Source: Parietaria judaica
Lineage: Eukaryota > Streptophyta > Magnoliopsida > Rosales > Urticaceae
Direction: 5' to 3'
Assembly (NCBI GenBank): GCA_954871525.1
Contig: OX940864.1
Location: forward strand, 2,598,001-2,662,000
Length of the DNA stretch: 64,000 nucleotides
Position numbers and translations under genes: made by a program. Shown here in pieces: positions 23,559 to 36,300 of this stretch (position 1 is its first letter; each line of letters begins with the position of its first letter). The notes under the pieces are model-generated. The model worked only from the letters and a program-made list of their open reading frames with translations, was not told the DNA's origin and made no database searches.

Positions 23559-24131
23559 ATAAAAATTGTGGTGTATTGAGGGTTATTTTATGAAGTTTCT
23601 CTTATCAAATACGTTACCCCTTCGACTCCCAAGTACAGATTTCAGTGAACTAGGCTTCAAAACTCATCATATGATAGTTGAAAAACTTTATTCCGTTAAA
23701 AGAACTAGTAAGAACGTTACAGATCTTTTTTTACAGATAAAAAGCATACATCTTAAGAAACAAAAATGGAAATCTAGAAAATGGGTGTAATTGAATTTTA
23801 ATCACACAGAAGCACCGTATCGATGAGTCGGCATCAAACTGAAAGAGTAGTACAACTAGCTACATATAGTAATCCCAACCACGATGATATGTGATAGTAT
23901 AGTTATTAATTACTAGCAATATATTACACAAATTTATGCATACATATAATTATATATGTATATGTATGGCCATAATGGAATTGGAAGTTACTTAAACGGT
24001 AACATATGTGGGTGAAATGTAGGGCCATGTGCAACACGAAAGAGGGGACAACGCAAGAAAACCTAACAAAATGGCAGAAAATTGGGACCAAATGCTCACC
24101 ACACTGTCTGTATCAACACTATGCAATATAT

Positions 24132-26100
24132 TAATAATATGGGTAAACTGCGGCTAATGTACCCAATGTTTGATTTTCTGCGGATTATGTACCCAATGTT
24201 TATTTTTGACGGCTAATGTACTCAATGTTTGATCCGTTAGATATTTTTGGGTTTTCCGTCAGTTGACCGTTAGAGAGTTATATGTACACTTTTCGTATTT
24301 TTGACATAACTCACTCATTTTTTGTCCAAATTTTATGCACAACCTATGGTTGGAAAGATAAGAGATAAATCTACAACTTTAATGTTTTAAGTTTTGTAAA
24401 ATTAGTTTTAAAAAAATACGAAATTTCAAGTACAACGTAAAACTGGACATTAGTTTAAGGGTAAACTGCGGCTAATGTACCCAATGTTTGATTTTCTGCG
24501 GATTATGTACCCAATGTTTATTTTTGGCGGCCAATGTACTCAATGTTTGATCCGTTAGATATTTTTGGGTTTTCCGTCAGTTGACCGTTAGAGAGTTATA
24601 TGTACACTTTTCGTATTTTTGACATAACTCACTCATTTTTTGTCCAAATTTTATGCACGACCTATGGTTGGAAAGATAAGAGATAGATCTACAACTTTAA
24701 TGTTTTAAGTTTTGTAAAATCAGTTTAAAAAAAATACGAAATTTCAAGTACAACGTAAAACTGGACATTAGTTTAATGCAAAATATTTGTTTCGAGCAAA
24801 TTTTAATATACTTAATGACTTTTTATGATGAAACGTAAAACTAAAAAGTTGTAGATAAACTTTTTATCTTTCCAACGGATGTTTATTTATAAATTTTGGA
24901 TAAAAAACGAGTGAGTTATGCCAAAAATATGAAATATTATTTAACATCACATCTTTTATATTTTTGGCATAACTCACTCATTTTTTGTCCAAAATTTATA
25001 AATAAACAACCGTTGGAAAGATAAAAAGTTTATCTACAACTTTTTAGTTTTACATTTCATCATAAAAAGTCATTAAGTATATTAAAATTTGCTCGAAACA
25101 AATATTTTGCATTAAACTAATGTCCAGTTTTACGTTGTACTTGAAATTTCGTATTTTTTTTAAACTGATTTTACAAAACTTAAAACATTAAAGTTGTAGA
25201 TCTATCTCTTATCTTTCCAACCATAGGTCGTGCATAAAATTTGGACAAAAAATGAGTGAGTTATGTCAAAAATACGAAAAGTGTACATATAACTCTCTAA
25301 CGGTCAACTGACGGAAAACCCAAAAATATCTAACGGATCAAACATTGAGTACATTAGCCGCCAAAAATAAACATTGGGTACATAATCCGCAGAAAATCAA
25401 ACATTGGGTACATTAGCCGCAGTTTACCCTTAGTTTAATGCAAAATATTTGTTTCCAGCAAATTTTAATATACTTAATGACTTTTTATGATGAAGTGTAA
25501 AAGTAAAAAGTTGTAGATAAATGTTTTATCTTTCCAACGGATGTTTATTTATAAATTTCTGATAAAAAATGAGTGAGTTATGCCAAAAATATGAAATACT
25601 ATTTCACATCACATCTTTTATATTTTTGGCATAACTCACTCATTTTTTGTCCAAAATTTATAAATAAATAACCGTTGGAAAGATAAAAAGTTTATCTACA
25701 ACTTTTTAGTTTTACGTTTCATCATAAAAAGTCATTAAGTATATTAAAATTTGCTCGAAACAAATATTTTGCATTAAACTAATGTCCAGTTTTACGTTGT
25801 ACTTGAAATTTCGTATTTTTTTAAAACTGATTTTACAAAACTTAAAACATTAAAGTTGTAGATCTATCTCTTATCTTTCCAACCATAGGTCGTGCTTAAA
25901 ATTTGGACAAAAAATGAGTGAGTTATGTCAAAAATACGAAGAGTGTACATATAACTCTCTAACGGTCAACTGACGGAAAACTCAAAAATATCTAACGGAT
26001 CAAACATTGGGTACATTAGCCGCCAAAAATAAACATTGGGTATATAATCCGCAGAAAATCAAACATTGGGTACATTAGCCGCAGTTTACCCTAATAATAT
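24132..26100. mobile_element. Outer foldback Mutator-like element, split by a second copy of its own family
   Basis: The element is 24141-26091, flanked by a perfect 9-bp TSD TAATAATAT (24132-24140, 26092-26100). It begins GGGTAAACTGCGGCTAATG and ends with the exact inverse. Removing the inner insertion (971 bp plus a 9-bp TSD) leaves 971 bp, the same length as the inner copy. Each copy is almost wholly palindromic: two arms of about 470-480 bp around a short loop. There is no coding capacity. Confidence 0.93.
24450..25438. mobile_element. Inner foldback Mutator-like element nested in the outer copy
   Basis: The element is 24459-25429 (971 bp), flanked by a perfect 9-bp TSD TTAGTTTAA (24450-24458, 25430-25438) that duplicates a site within the outer element's left arm. 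The arms meet near 24945. The loop is a short AT-rich segment containing AACATCACATC. The inner and outer copies differ by only a few substitutions in the stretches compared, so both insertions are fairly young. Confidence 0.93.
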
Positions 26101-26689
26101 TCATATAGTAACATTTATATACCTATATATTACTATTTCACATGAGAATACATACATACATACATATAGGCATAATTGATAGAATGCCCTGAAACTTAAA
26201 TGTTATTGCACTTTACCGCCTCTTCAATTTTAATGTTTAGCACCAATATTTGCTCCGTTCTTTCAAGAACTAGCATATTACCCTCCTCGATACTAATTAA
26301 AATGTGAAAATATATTCCTTCGTACGCAATACATAACTTGTGCGGAATTTTTTCGTCATCTTCTTCTTCCTCAATTAATTATACCGGAACCATATCAATG
26401 CAAATATGTCATAAATCACAATGGAAAATAGCCGAAACTTCATCATTTTTATATTTAAAAAAAAAAAAAAAAAAGAGTAATGATGGTAAGAACTAATAAC
26501 TTTGTAATGCAAAGTGCACCGAAGAACAAAGTCGGTCGGTCACTCCATTACAAATAAAAGTTGTTTCTTAAGGACTACCTAGGGTAATATTGCGTGCATT
26601 AAAATGACCACGTAAAGTTATATTGTCACATAATTACAGTCCCCACAAAAGTATATATATAGTTATATATAGAGCTGCACAACACTAAG

Positions 26690-26795
26690 TCGCGATCAAT
26701 CGCGACTTAATCGGCAAAAGTCGCCAAGTTGCGCATCGCGACGCATCGCGGGGAAGGAGATCGCGACGCATCGCGGCGCATCGCGATTTCAAAGG
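26690..26795. repeat. Cluster of short CGCGAC/GCATCGCG repeats
   Basis: Starts GAGCTGCACAACAC, then contains TCGCGATCAATCGCGA and several GACGCATCGCG units, many of them self-complementary. It resembles a transposon end with subterminal repeats, but no matching second end was found. Confidence 0.55.
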
Positions 26796-27238
26796 GTGTT
26801 CAAATGCTTTGTTTGCGGCAAAAGTTCTAATATATTTCCAATGTTTAATTTTATTAGTTTTTACCCGAATTTAATTATTTAAAATTATTATTTAAGTATG
26901 TTATTTAATTTAAAATTAATAAATATGATAAAACAAATAAATAAATATGATAAAACAAGATATTAAAAAAAAAAGTTGTGAGGAAATGAGGGAGGAAGGG
27001 GTGGTATTTATAGGGTTTGATGAGAGAGTTGGGTGGGTGAATAATTATTGTGGTGGCTTATATAGTTTCATCAATATGTTTTGAATTTGCATGCCCCTAC
27101 AAAGGCTACATGTATATATAGCTGATGTCTCCGAGAAAAACCGTTGGGGCTTTGTTAGATCGCTTTCCCTCTTTATTTTAACACAATTAGGGACCCTATC
27201 TATAGCTAGGCATGATACGGATTCATAGCTATGCATAC

Positions 27239-27273
<35 letters not shown>

Positions 27274-28208
27274 TTATTTACAAGTAGCTAGGGTTGTTTT
27301 TGTGGGATTCATAGCATGATATAAAACATGTAGAGCTTTAATTTGCTCTTCTTTTTGCACTGCATCATTGGCTATGATCTGCCAACCTGTAAGGCCATAC
27401 CGTTTTGTTTCTTTATTCGCACATCACTTTATATACAGTTCTCCCCATTATTAGAATAAAGTTCAACCAATTAATCTCAAGCTACTATGCTAATCACTAT
27501 ATATCCTTATCGTTATATTATGATGTCCTGAATATCTTACGTGTACTATACACAGCTTGGTGCAACTTTAATAAGGCAAGGAATATTAATTGAAAAATAA
27601 TGTTTATACCGAAATATGTAAATCGAGAAAGGGGGTTGAGGGGTTCGACACGTCGAACACTCTTATTTTAGTTATATAGAGTAATTCGAAAGGTCGAACA
27701 GTCAAGGAGTTGGGCGCTAGCTCTATGAAATAACAAGATCCGGCTCGATGTTTGAATGCAAATTTCATAAACTTATATAGCAACATTAACAAGTTAAGTT
27801 TATGCTACTATACTAATCACTATCCTTATTATCGGAATTTGCACTCGTTTTTAATGGCGCCATGCAAAAACGATTCGTATATATATGGACCAGTAGGAGC
27901 AATGTAACTAAAAATGAAAATTTTTAGCATTTTTCGAGTGGAAATGAGCAAACAAAAAAGACCCATTGTTATGATTTTGAGATTTTATCGGAATTTTTAG
28001 GGCCTCATTTTTCTACATTATTTTTTTATTTCAGCACCTTTATTGCTTTTTTCACTTTAATTGCTCTCTGCGAGTTTTATTTTATTTTTTATTAATATTT
28101 TTACACATATATATAGTATATATAGTTCTGTCACCATGGGTACCTCTCAATAACGTAAATATGGAAATAAAATCAGTTTTTCCTGTTAATTTTTTTCACT
28201 CGCAATTA

Positions 28209-28294
28209 CTGTCGTTTTGACCAAATACCGTTGTTTTCACCAATATTGTCGTTTTGACCAAATGCCGTCGTTTCACCCCTTCTGTCGTTTTGAC
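28209..28294. repeat. Cluster of TGTCGTTTTGAC motifs
   Basis: Five copies or variants of TGTCGTTT within 86 bp, three extended to TGTCGTTTTGAC(CAAAT). This is the reverse complement of the AAACGACA motif clustered at 5763-5966. Confidence 0.6.
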
Positions 28295-28783
28295 ATACTT
28301 AGATGGTCCAATTCCCAGAAGTACTTGCATTAGTGTTGGAGCAAAGCGCCATTAATAATAATTCCAACATTGACGACCAATAATGTGCATTCAATGTTTG
28401 AATGGAGCAAATAGGCCTACTAAATATTAATTAATTTCGAGACTATATTCTTGGATCTAATTACAATATTAATAGTCTATTTAATGGATAATTAATTGCA
28501 CTCGAGGACTTGATTTATTTGGTCTAACCTACATAATTGGTAATCAACGGTCAATTTTTAACCTTGAAACGGATATCATGATTCTTTAAATAAAAAATAA
28601 ATGGTAAGTATCCGATCTTTCTTTACTAAAAAGTTATATCTTTACTAGTACAAATAGTTGTTGAAGACACAGCTAATACACACATCGAAGCTGTTCTTGA
28701 ACGTTTCAAGCACATTTTTAAACAGTGGTGGATTCAGATTTTTTCTATCAGTGCTTATTTTACCTTGAATATTATTTTGTAAA

Positions 28784-29577
28784 GGGTAAACTGCGGCTAA
28801 TGTACCTAATGTTTGATCTTCTGCGGATTATGTACCCAATGTTTATTTTCGGCGGCTAATGTACCCAATGTTTGATCCGTTAGATAATTTCGTGTTTTCC
28901 GTCAGTTGACCGTTAGAGAGTTATCCTCCTCTATATGTACACTTTTCGTATTTTTGATATAACTCACTCATTTTTTGTCCAAATTTTATGCACGACCTAT
29001 GGTTGGAAAGATAAGAGATAGATCTACAATTTTTGTGTTTTAAGTTTTGTAAAATCAGTTTTAGAAAAATACGAAATTTCAAATAGAACGTAAAAGTGGA
29101 CATTAGTTTAATGCAAAATATTTGTTTCGAGCAAATTTTAATATACTTAATGATTTTTTATGATGAAACGTAAAAGTAAAAAGTTATAGATAAATATTTT
29201 ATCTTTCTAACGGGTGTTTATTTATAAATTTTGGACAAAAAATAAGTGAGTTATGCCAAAAATATGAAAGATGTGATGAGAAATAATCTTTATATTTTTG
29301 CCAAGTGGACGTGCCCATATCAGTCTCGTTTACAACAAAACAACGAATTAAACCCCTAATTAATACTATTTAATACAACTAATTGAACCCCTAATGATTA
29401 CACTTAACAAAACAGATTTGTCCACGTGGCCAGAGTTAACGGCGTTACGAGAATGGAGTGGTCAACTTCCCAAATATGACTTTGGGTATTTTTGCCACCA
29501 CTTTTAAACTTAAGGTACGCGAGGGGTTCTTTGACCAAACTTTGGGTATTTTCGCCGTAATTAACCCTTCTCGAAAT
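28784..29577. mobile_element. Truncated foldback Mutator-like arm fused to the end of a second element family
   Basis: Segment 28784-29290 starts GGGTAAACTGCGGCTAATG and is one full arm plus loop of the foldback family at 24141-26091. The loop is in the opposite orientation and the second arm is missing. It passes at about 29303 into sequence ending at 29577 with TTTGGGTATTTTCGCCG...TTAACCC, the right end of the family seen whole at 63263-63664. No TSD links the two outer ends. Confidence 0.8.
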
Positions 29578-29642
29578 GACAAACACCAAAAGATTATATT
29601 CATTTAGCTTTTAATAATTTAATTATGTTATATGGTTAAAAG

Positions 29643-30154
29643 TAGGGGTGAGCATTTTAGACCCAACCCGATGGCCCAACCCAATCCGTTAAAGACCTGA
29701 CCCCAATCTAAACCGCTTAAAATTGGGTCAAATCAGGCCGGACCTAACTATTATTCGGCTCGGGTCGGGGTCTCCAATCCGACCAATATAATTCATGTAT
29801 ATTTCATATTACTTTTTATTCAAGTAGTGCAATCTTTAGTCTTTTAAAATTTCTCATTTTCAATCTTATTTACATTCAAAGACCGTCCAATCTCTCATTT
29901 AGTGTATGTTCGATTAAATTTGTTTGGGGTATTTTTACTTGAATTTTGAGTAATATTGATACATTTTTTCATATTATTTTTTGTTATATTAGAGTAAATT
30001 TTAATTAATCAGGCCATAGCGACCCAAACCAAGTCAACCTGATTTTTTATCAGATCAATTTGGTTAGGGCATTAAAAAAAATTGGGTCGGATCGGGCTTT
30101 TTTTAGGAACCCAAAGTGATCAGGGCGGCCCAACCCAACCCATGCTCGCCCCTA
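29643..30154. mobile_element. Non-autonomous hAT-like element (512 bp)
   Basis: Begins TAGGGGTGAGCATTTTAG and ends CATGCTCGCCCCTA, giving hAT-type inverted ends of 11 bp with one mismatch. The subterminal parts carry CCCAACCC/GGGTCGG-type repeats in opposing orientations. No convincing 8-bp TSD was found, so the borders rest on the inverted repeats only. Confidence 0.75.
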
Positions 30155-30374
30155 GCTTTTTAGCTTCTAAAACCTATACAAGTACAATATTTATTTATGG
30201 GTAAATAGTGCTAAGAGAAGAGGAAATGCACCTGCAAATAGTACAAATGAATGGTGAATATTTGCATACAACACAGTAAGAACTCTCGCGCCATTTCAAT
30301 TTTGATACTGCCTATTTGAATATATATATATTGTGTTTGTTTACTTAGCAAGAAAGTATAAATTGTTGCTAAAA

Positions 30375-33300
30375 TCAAGGGTGGAGCTTATCAAGGAGGC
30401 CCAAGAGAAGCACGGCCGCGGAGTCCTTGGCCTTCTTCACGCTGGGCATCGGTTCTCCCACGCACTCGTCGCTCCATCCTCTGTCCGCTGTATTCACTCT
30501 CACCGAGAATGTGAACTTCTTTGCATGTGCGGGCCCACCCTCGTTCACGCACCTGTACATCACACATTTAAATTCTCATGAAAGCTTTTTCACACCAATC
30601 TTTGTTTTGAATCACATTAGTTTTTGTCAGTAATGTTTGAACTTTAGTTTTTGTCGGTTGTTTATGAAAGAAAAGGGGATATTGCTGCCAAAAACTAAAA
30701 GTTAAAGGGGCGTTGCTGCCAAAAACTAAAAGTTCTAGGGGCGTTGCTGCAAAAAACTAAAGTTCACGGGCAACTGTACCAAGTACTAAGAATAGCATCT
30801 CTTATATCCTGACTTAGAAGAAACCGGTTAAGACAAGGGGCAAGGGACAAAAGAGTCTTTTCTCACCTGTAGAACGGCATGGGCCAGTTCTTCCGCAGGC
30901 AAATGTCGTTCAGGGTTTGGCGTGTGAACGTTTGGGTCCCGTTCCTTTTCTTTCCCTTCTCTTCTTCGTTTCTCTCCTTCTCCTTAGTCAATTCCTCTTC
31001 GGTTTCCTTGTCTCTCAAGGCGGCAAGAGCGTTACGGGCCGCTAGCTTCTGGGCCATCTTCTTTTGCGCATTTTGAGCAGCTCCAATTTGGACGCCGTCG
31101 ATGAATACTTGGACTGTTGCGACATTCCCGTTTCGAGTGGCTTTGTATTCCAAGCCCTCGGCTTGTTGTTGACACCGCTCTTGGAGCTCACGCACCGGGT
31201 GCATTGGTAGGGTTTCGGGAGTCACCATCGGGTTCAATAGAGGCTCAAATACCTGATCAAAATAAAAAATTAGGGTTTATGAGAAGATATCGTCGTGTGA
31301 AAGAAAAATAAAAACCCTAAAAGAACCGAACTGAGCACATGATAGCCAATCATGGAGAAATTTAAGTCCCTTAACTTTATTTTTAAGCATTTTGCCCGTG
31401 AATCTTTCAGTTTTGTTTTTGTTTTGGTAATCGGTAACTACATGATTTTATTTCTTACAAAATCATTAACAATATTATTATTAATGAAGCACAAGAATAT
31501 TTTATTCTCCCATTGACGAGGTCATGTAGATAATGATCTCTATCGATTTTATAACAGAGAAAGGACGTTGTGCACCAAATAAAAGTTAACAGAAGAAAAC
31601 AATTTAAGGGGTATTTGTGACAATTTATCAAAAGAAAACTATGTGAAAGAAATGGGCTTCCGGAGAAATCAACCTTCCACACGGATGCAGTATTGCGACC
31701 ACTATCGAGGAATATCGCGCCGGCAATAGATTCGACAATGTCACCGAGAACTTTTGGAGCTTTGCAGTCTCCAAGACCGAAAGAGTTAAATCCTGCTTTT
31801 AATGATTCCGATTGAGCTTCCTTAACAAAATCTCGAATCTGTAAAAAAAAAAAAAAAAAACTAGTCATAAAAAAAAATGGCAAAGCTAAAGTAGATGTGA
31901 GAATTATATAAATTGAAAGATTAGTTTTCTGATATTCGTCAAAAATTAAAACTCGAAGAATAGGCAACTAAATCCAAATAATATAGAATCTGTTAATAAA
32001 TAGAACGAAAAATAGCATTGATAGTAAGGCGGAATTAACACAGATATTTACATTGCCACTCAATCGAGGAAGAAAACCACGGAAAGAGGAGAAGATGTGC
32101 AAAAAATAAATGCCGACTAGGTTATAATTATCCGGAAAACGGAAACTATAATAAGCCCTAATCTAAAAGGTCCATTCGTGGATCACTCTTCTTCCACCAC
32201 AAAGGGCCCAATATGTTCAATAAAATAATCTCAAAAGCTACAAAAAGGCCCGGCCCAGAAAACAGATTCGAATCACAAACTCTAAAAGGGTTGACACAAA
32301 TATAAGTATAACTGACTTATTATTCTACCCAATATGTGCCTATTAAGCCTCAATCAGTATCGAATCTCTCTTTAGTCTATATCAGAAAATTATCAGCAAG
32401 GGATAAAATTAAAACCTGCTTTTCAAGGGCAGTTGAACCATGGCGAAGATGCACATGAAGATTGTGTCTCACAGCCACACGAGCAAAATTTTCATTATTT
32501 ACGGCTGCCGCCCTCAGATCGGTCAACCTGCCAGGTGGCAGGTTAGTGTACGTGAAGAACAAATGCTTTGTGATGAGATGATCCAAGACCGCATCACCGA
32601 CGAACTCCAGTCGCTGATAGCACGATACTCCGGAAGACGGTCGCGAAGCGTGAGTGATCGCTTCTATCAACAGAACCCGATCATTAAACCTAACATTCAA
32701 AGCTTTTTCCAAGGCACTGAAATCAACGCTCCGAAGCACACTATCGGGGACACACGATAGCCTTCTCGTGCACTCTACCTCGTTAAGATCAAATTCAACC
32801 TCAATCCCGACCCATTTCATGAAATGATTGGCCGCATGCTTCCCACCTTCAACATAGTAGACTCCAATAAGCGCTTCCACAACATCGGCTAGGGTTTTGC
32901 TGGAGAGGACTCTGTAAGAACTGGAGTCACTTTCAAGCTCACCGTCTTCTATTTCATCACGATCGTCATACCCTTCGCCAATTCGATCATTTTCAGTCGG
33001 ATTCTCGATGATTGGTTTTTTATTATCGAATAAGGATGATTCTTCATCTTTTATGTCTTCGTCAAAGACCGGCAACACACCCGGAGCGGCCCATCGGGAC
33101 GGAGCGAAGCTATCGGCTTGAATGTACGATTGAAGCCCTTTGCTTAAAGCGTAGTGATACAAAACCAAGTTGCTCACCATTTTTTGTCTCATTCTTGTGA
33201 GCTGACCTTCGTGCTTTTGAGGGTATTTCAGGAAAAGAAATCTACTAACAACCCATTTCAGGTAAGCATCGCCGAGAAGCTCCGCTCTCTCATAACAAAA

Positions 33301-36300
33301 TGTCTCCTGGCATGAAGCGGCCGTCAATGCTTCCAAGATCTGGAGATTAGGGTTAGGGCATCAGCTCCAATACCATGTGGGAATTTTACAGACTATTTTA
33401 TTCAGTAATCAATAACCGAGCTATATACAAGTTAATACTAATTGAGCACATAAAATTTAAACTAATCGAATTTTCTTTTTTATGCCATCTAGTTTCATTT
33501 TTAGAAAAATGAACCATAGTTTCAAAAACAGCGAAAGTATACCTTGGATGTCTACTTTAGTTTTCTTTTTATACCATCTCGTCATTTTTATTTTAATATC
33601 CCAAAATTACCCATTATTCCTAGTTCTAGAATTCTTCATTTATATAGTGTAAACTGATCTCTCTAAAATTAGAAAAATAATTAAGCTGCATAAATAAACT
33701 ACTAATAACATATAAGCTCTCTAACTGACTATTTATAGTTGATTTACACCTAACTTCATGTAATTTACACCTAAAGTACAAATAAGAGCGATACGATGAA
33801 CCTTTTCGGCAGGGACGGGATGGTTAATTATATGCTTAATCTGAATGGCGAGAAGCATGCTTTCGACCCTCCTCATAATTGACGGTAATCTCTGAGCTCC
33901 ACGAACAAGTGAACCCGGCAAGGGGTGCACTAAGCATAGCTCAAGAGGGAGAAAAACAAAGTATGTTTTGTCCACACTCTCGTCAGATTCACCTATACTC
34001 CAGAAATAGGAAAGATATATAAACAAGGGATATATTTCAAACAATTAAGTGGAAAAGCATATTGTCGAGAGTCAAGACCAAAAAACAATCCCAATCATGT
34101 TCAATAGAAACTATCCACTAATCAAACTTGTCGGCTAACACTAATAGTGAGCTTCTTGTATAGGCTTAGACACTCTTTATTAAACCTAATAATAATAAAA
34201 AAAAATACAAACACGTACCTTCAGAACGCTCAAATCGAGGAGACAGAAGATTTTTACAGTAGGAGACGCCACGACCTCTCAAAAGAGGTAATTGTTTGTG
34301 TACCAACTCAACTCCATACCTATAAACAACAAAAAGGACCCAATAGCCAAAAGCACCCTTTTGCTGTGCCTGAAGAGAGTAAAAGCAAACAAATTCTGCA
34401 AAGATCTACCACTATTGGCAGTAAAAAAATGTGTGGAGCGACATAAGATGTCGGTTTTTGTGCGCGAATGGCCCTTCTGATACAATTCAAAAATTGTACA
34501 TATAACACATTTGGCTCTTTTTTGTTTTAATTTATTAACAACTAATAAATTAAATTACTAAGGGGTAATAATGTCATTTTCAAAAATTTAGATTTTAAAA
34601 TAATTTATGGTTGCTATATTATAAATTGGAAACCCTTCTTAAATAAAAACTAATAATAAACTATCATAACATAATTTATGTTATCATGATAACTTATTAT
34701 TAGTTGTTACCTAATGAAATATTCTAATTATAAAATAACAGGTATGAATGATTTTAAAATCTTAATTCTTTTGAAAATGACATGTTAAACCTAAGTAATT
34801 TAAATTCAGAAGGGCTGGCTGCAGTATCATTTATCAGAAGGGCCATTTCCCAGTAAACCTCTAAATTATATCGTCCAACACTTTCTTATCTCAACAATAG
34901 CATAGACTTGGATAATTCCCTTGCAGAATGTTCGCTTTTACACTCTTCAGGCACAACATCCGAGGGCGCATTGTGGCTACCCAGCCCCGTAGGTTCAGAA
35001 TCAAGAAAAATTAAGATCAAGTAATCAAACCTAAAATAATTTAAGGGAACTCCATATACTTTTGCTTGTAATAATCGGCATATGAGTTGTACTCAAGAGG
35101 ACCAAGATAACCCTCCTTCCTCGGGAAAGAATTCTCTGCCGTCATACCGTAACATATGGAGTCCACATAGAATCTCTTCCCAGAATGAGCGGCTGTTATA
35201 ATTCTCCCAACCAAATCCTCTTTGTTAGTAAAACTATCCGCCATTACTATGTCTTTCCCGCCGAACACATCGGAATAATTTTCTAGGAAAATCTGAGCAC
35301 CCCGTTTGGGAACGAATCCGGTGGCTTTTACAACGTCAAATTGTGCGACCGCTCCTCTGATTCCATATGTGGGATGGGATTTATGGCCAAAAGCCATACC
35401 GTGACGGAGTTTTCCAAACCCGTATTCCTTTCTATCACCACCCAAAGCTCGCTCTTTAGTGCCGAGATAAACATCTGGCCGAGCCCTTTGAAGGGGATTG
35501 CACCATGCTTGTGTGCTGATTATTTCATTAACCAAATTCCAGTCAATTTCCTCAATGGGATCTTCATACTTATTGCTAACCACAGGGACAAATAGATACG
35601 CTTTTGCAGGATCCCATGGAGTGGCACAAGGTTCAACGTCCACATCGAGAACGATGCTCATCATTCTGACGTGGAAACTCTTGAGGGAATCCAGCTGTAC
35701 AGAGTGGTAATTCGTTAGGAACCGAGGCTCAAACAAAAAATCATAAGTAACACCAATGAACCAATCGGTTATAAACACCAAGGTGATGATCAGCCAAAAA
35801 CTTCATTCCAAATCAACAAAATAATCCGATACGAATCTTTCGAGAACTAGACCACTGTTCTCCAAGATGCTCCGAAAGTAAATAACTTGATCAAAGCATG
35901 AACAGCCTCAGTCTATGATAGGCGCCTATAAGGTGCTTAGAAACCCTAATCACCACTTATTGGTAAAATCCCAAAAAAGCCCTAAATGGAATAATAAAAT
36001 ATAATACTTAGTCGAATACATTTTATAACAAAATAATTAATTAGGAAACGCTCATGGAAATAACAAAAAATCAGGGAATCAGAGCTATATTTCAACAAAT
36101 ATTTAACCTGACTTTGCGTGATGTCAATTGAACCCCTGAAGACAAGCGAGGCCTTTGTGGTCATGGTTCGAGCGATAAATAGATCCATCGACATCGATAA
36201 CACCTGCCAACAGAATTATTATTGAGTGAAGATATTAATAACAGCACTTATCTATGTATACACGTATTGGAAAACAAGGTACCTCTGCATCCAGCTCATT

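Larger units (their letters stand above)
20959..24131. other. Intergenic region, about 3.2 kb, no gene recognised
   Basis: AT-rich. Contains a probable small inverted-repeat element with ATCCGGAT palindromes (21681-22091), (TA)n tracts (21559-21580, 22013-22037, 22867-22899, 23036-23059), and a foldback with an internal minisatellite (23346-23558). Confidence 0.6.
26101..28783. other. Intergenic region, about 2.7 kb, no gene recognised
   Basis: AT-rich, with a (TA)n tract at 27241-27270. It includes a small GC-richer block of GCATCGCG repeats (26690-26795) and the reverse-oriented motif cluster at 28209-28294. No gene is supported. Confidence 0.6.

Noticed and set aside
24141..26091. The long palindrome as an authentic miRNA gene
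   Set aside because: TSDs and copy structure show it is a transposon. Without small-RNA data no mature miRNA can be proposed.
28775..29586. A shared TSD around the chimeric element
   Set aside because: TTTTGTAAA on the left and TTCTCGAAA on the right agree at only 6 of 9 bases, too weak in AT-rich DNA.
30333..30633. Plus-strand open frames across 30333-30633
   Set aside because: Antisense to the last exon of DCL1, whose second dsRBD is plain on the minus strand.
34220..35060. miR838-type precursor in DCL1 intron 14
   Set aside because: The intron holds a hairpin, but it is AT-rich and within a MITE. No recognisable miR838-like sequence was seen.
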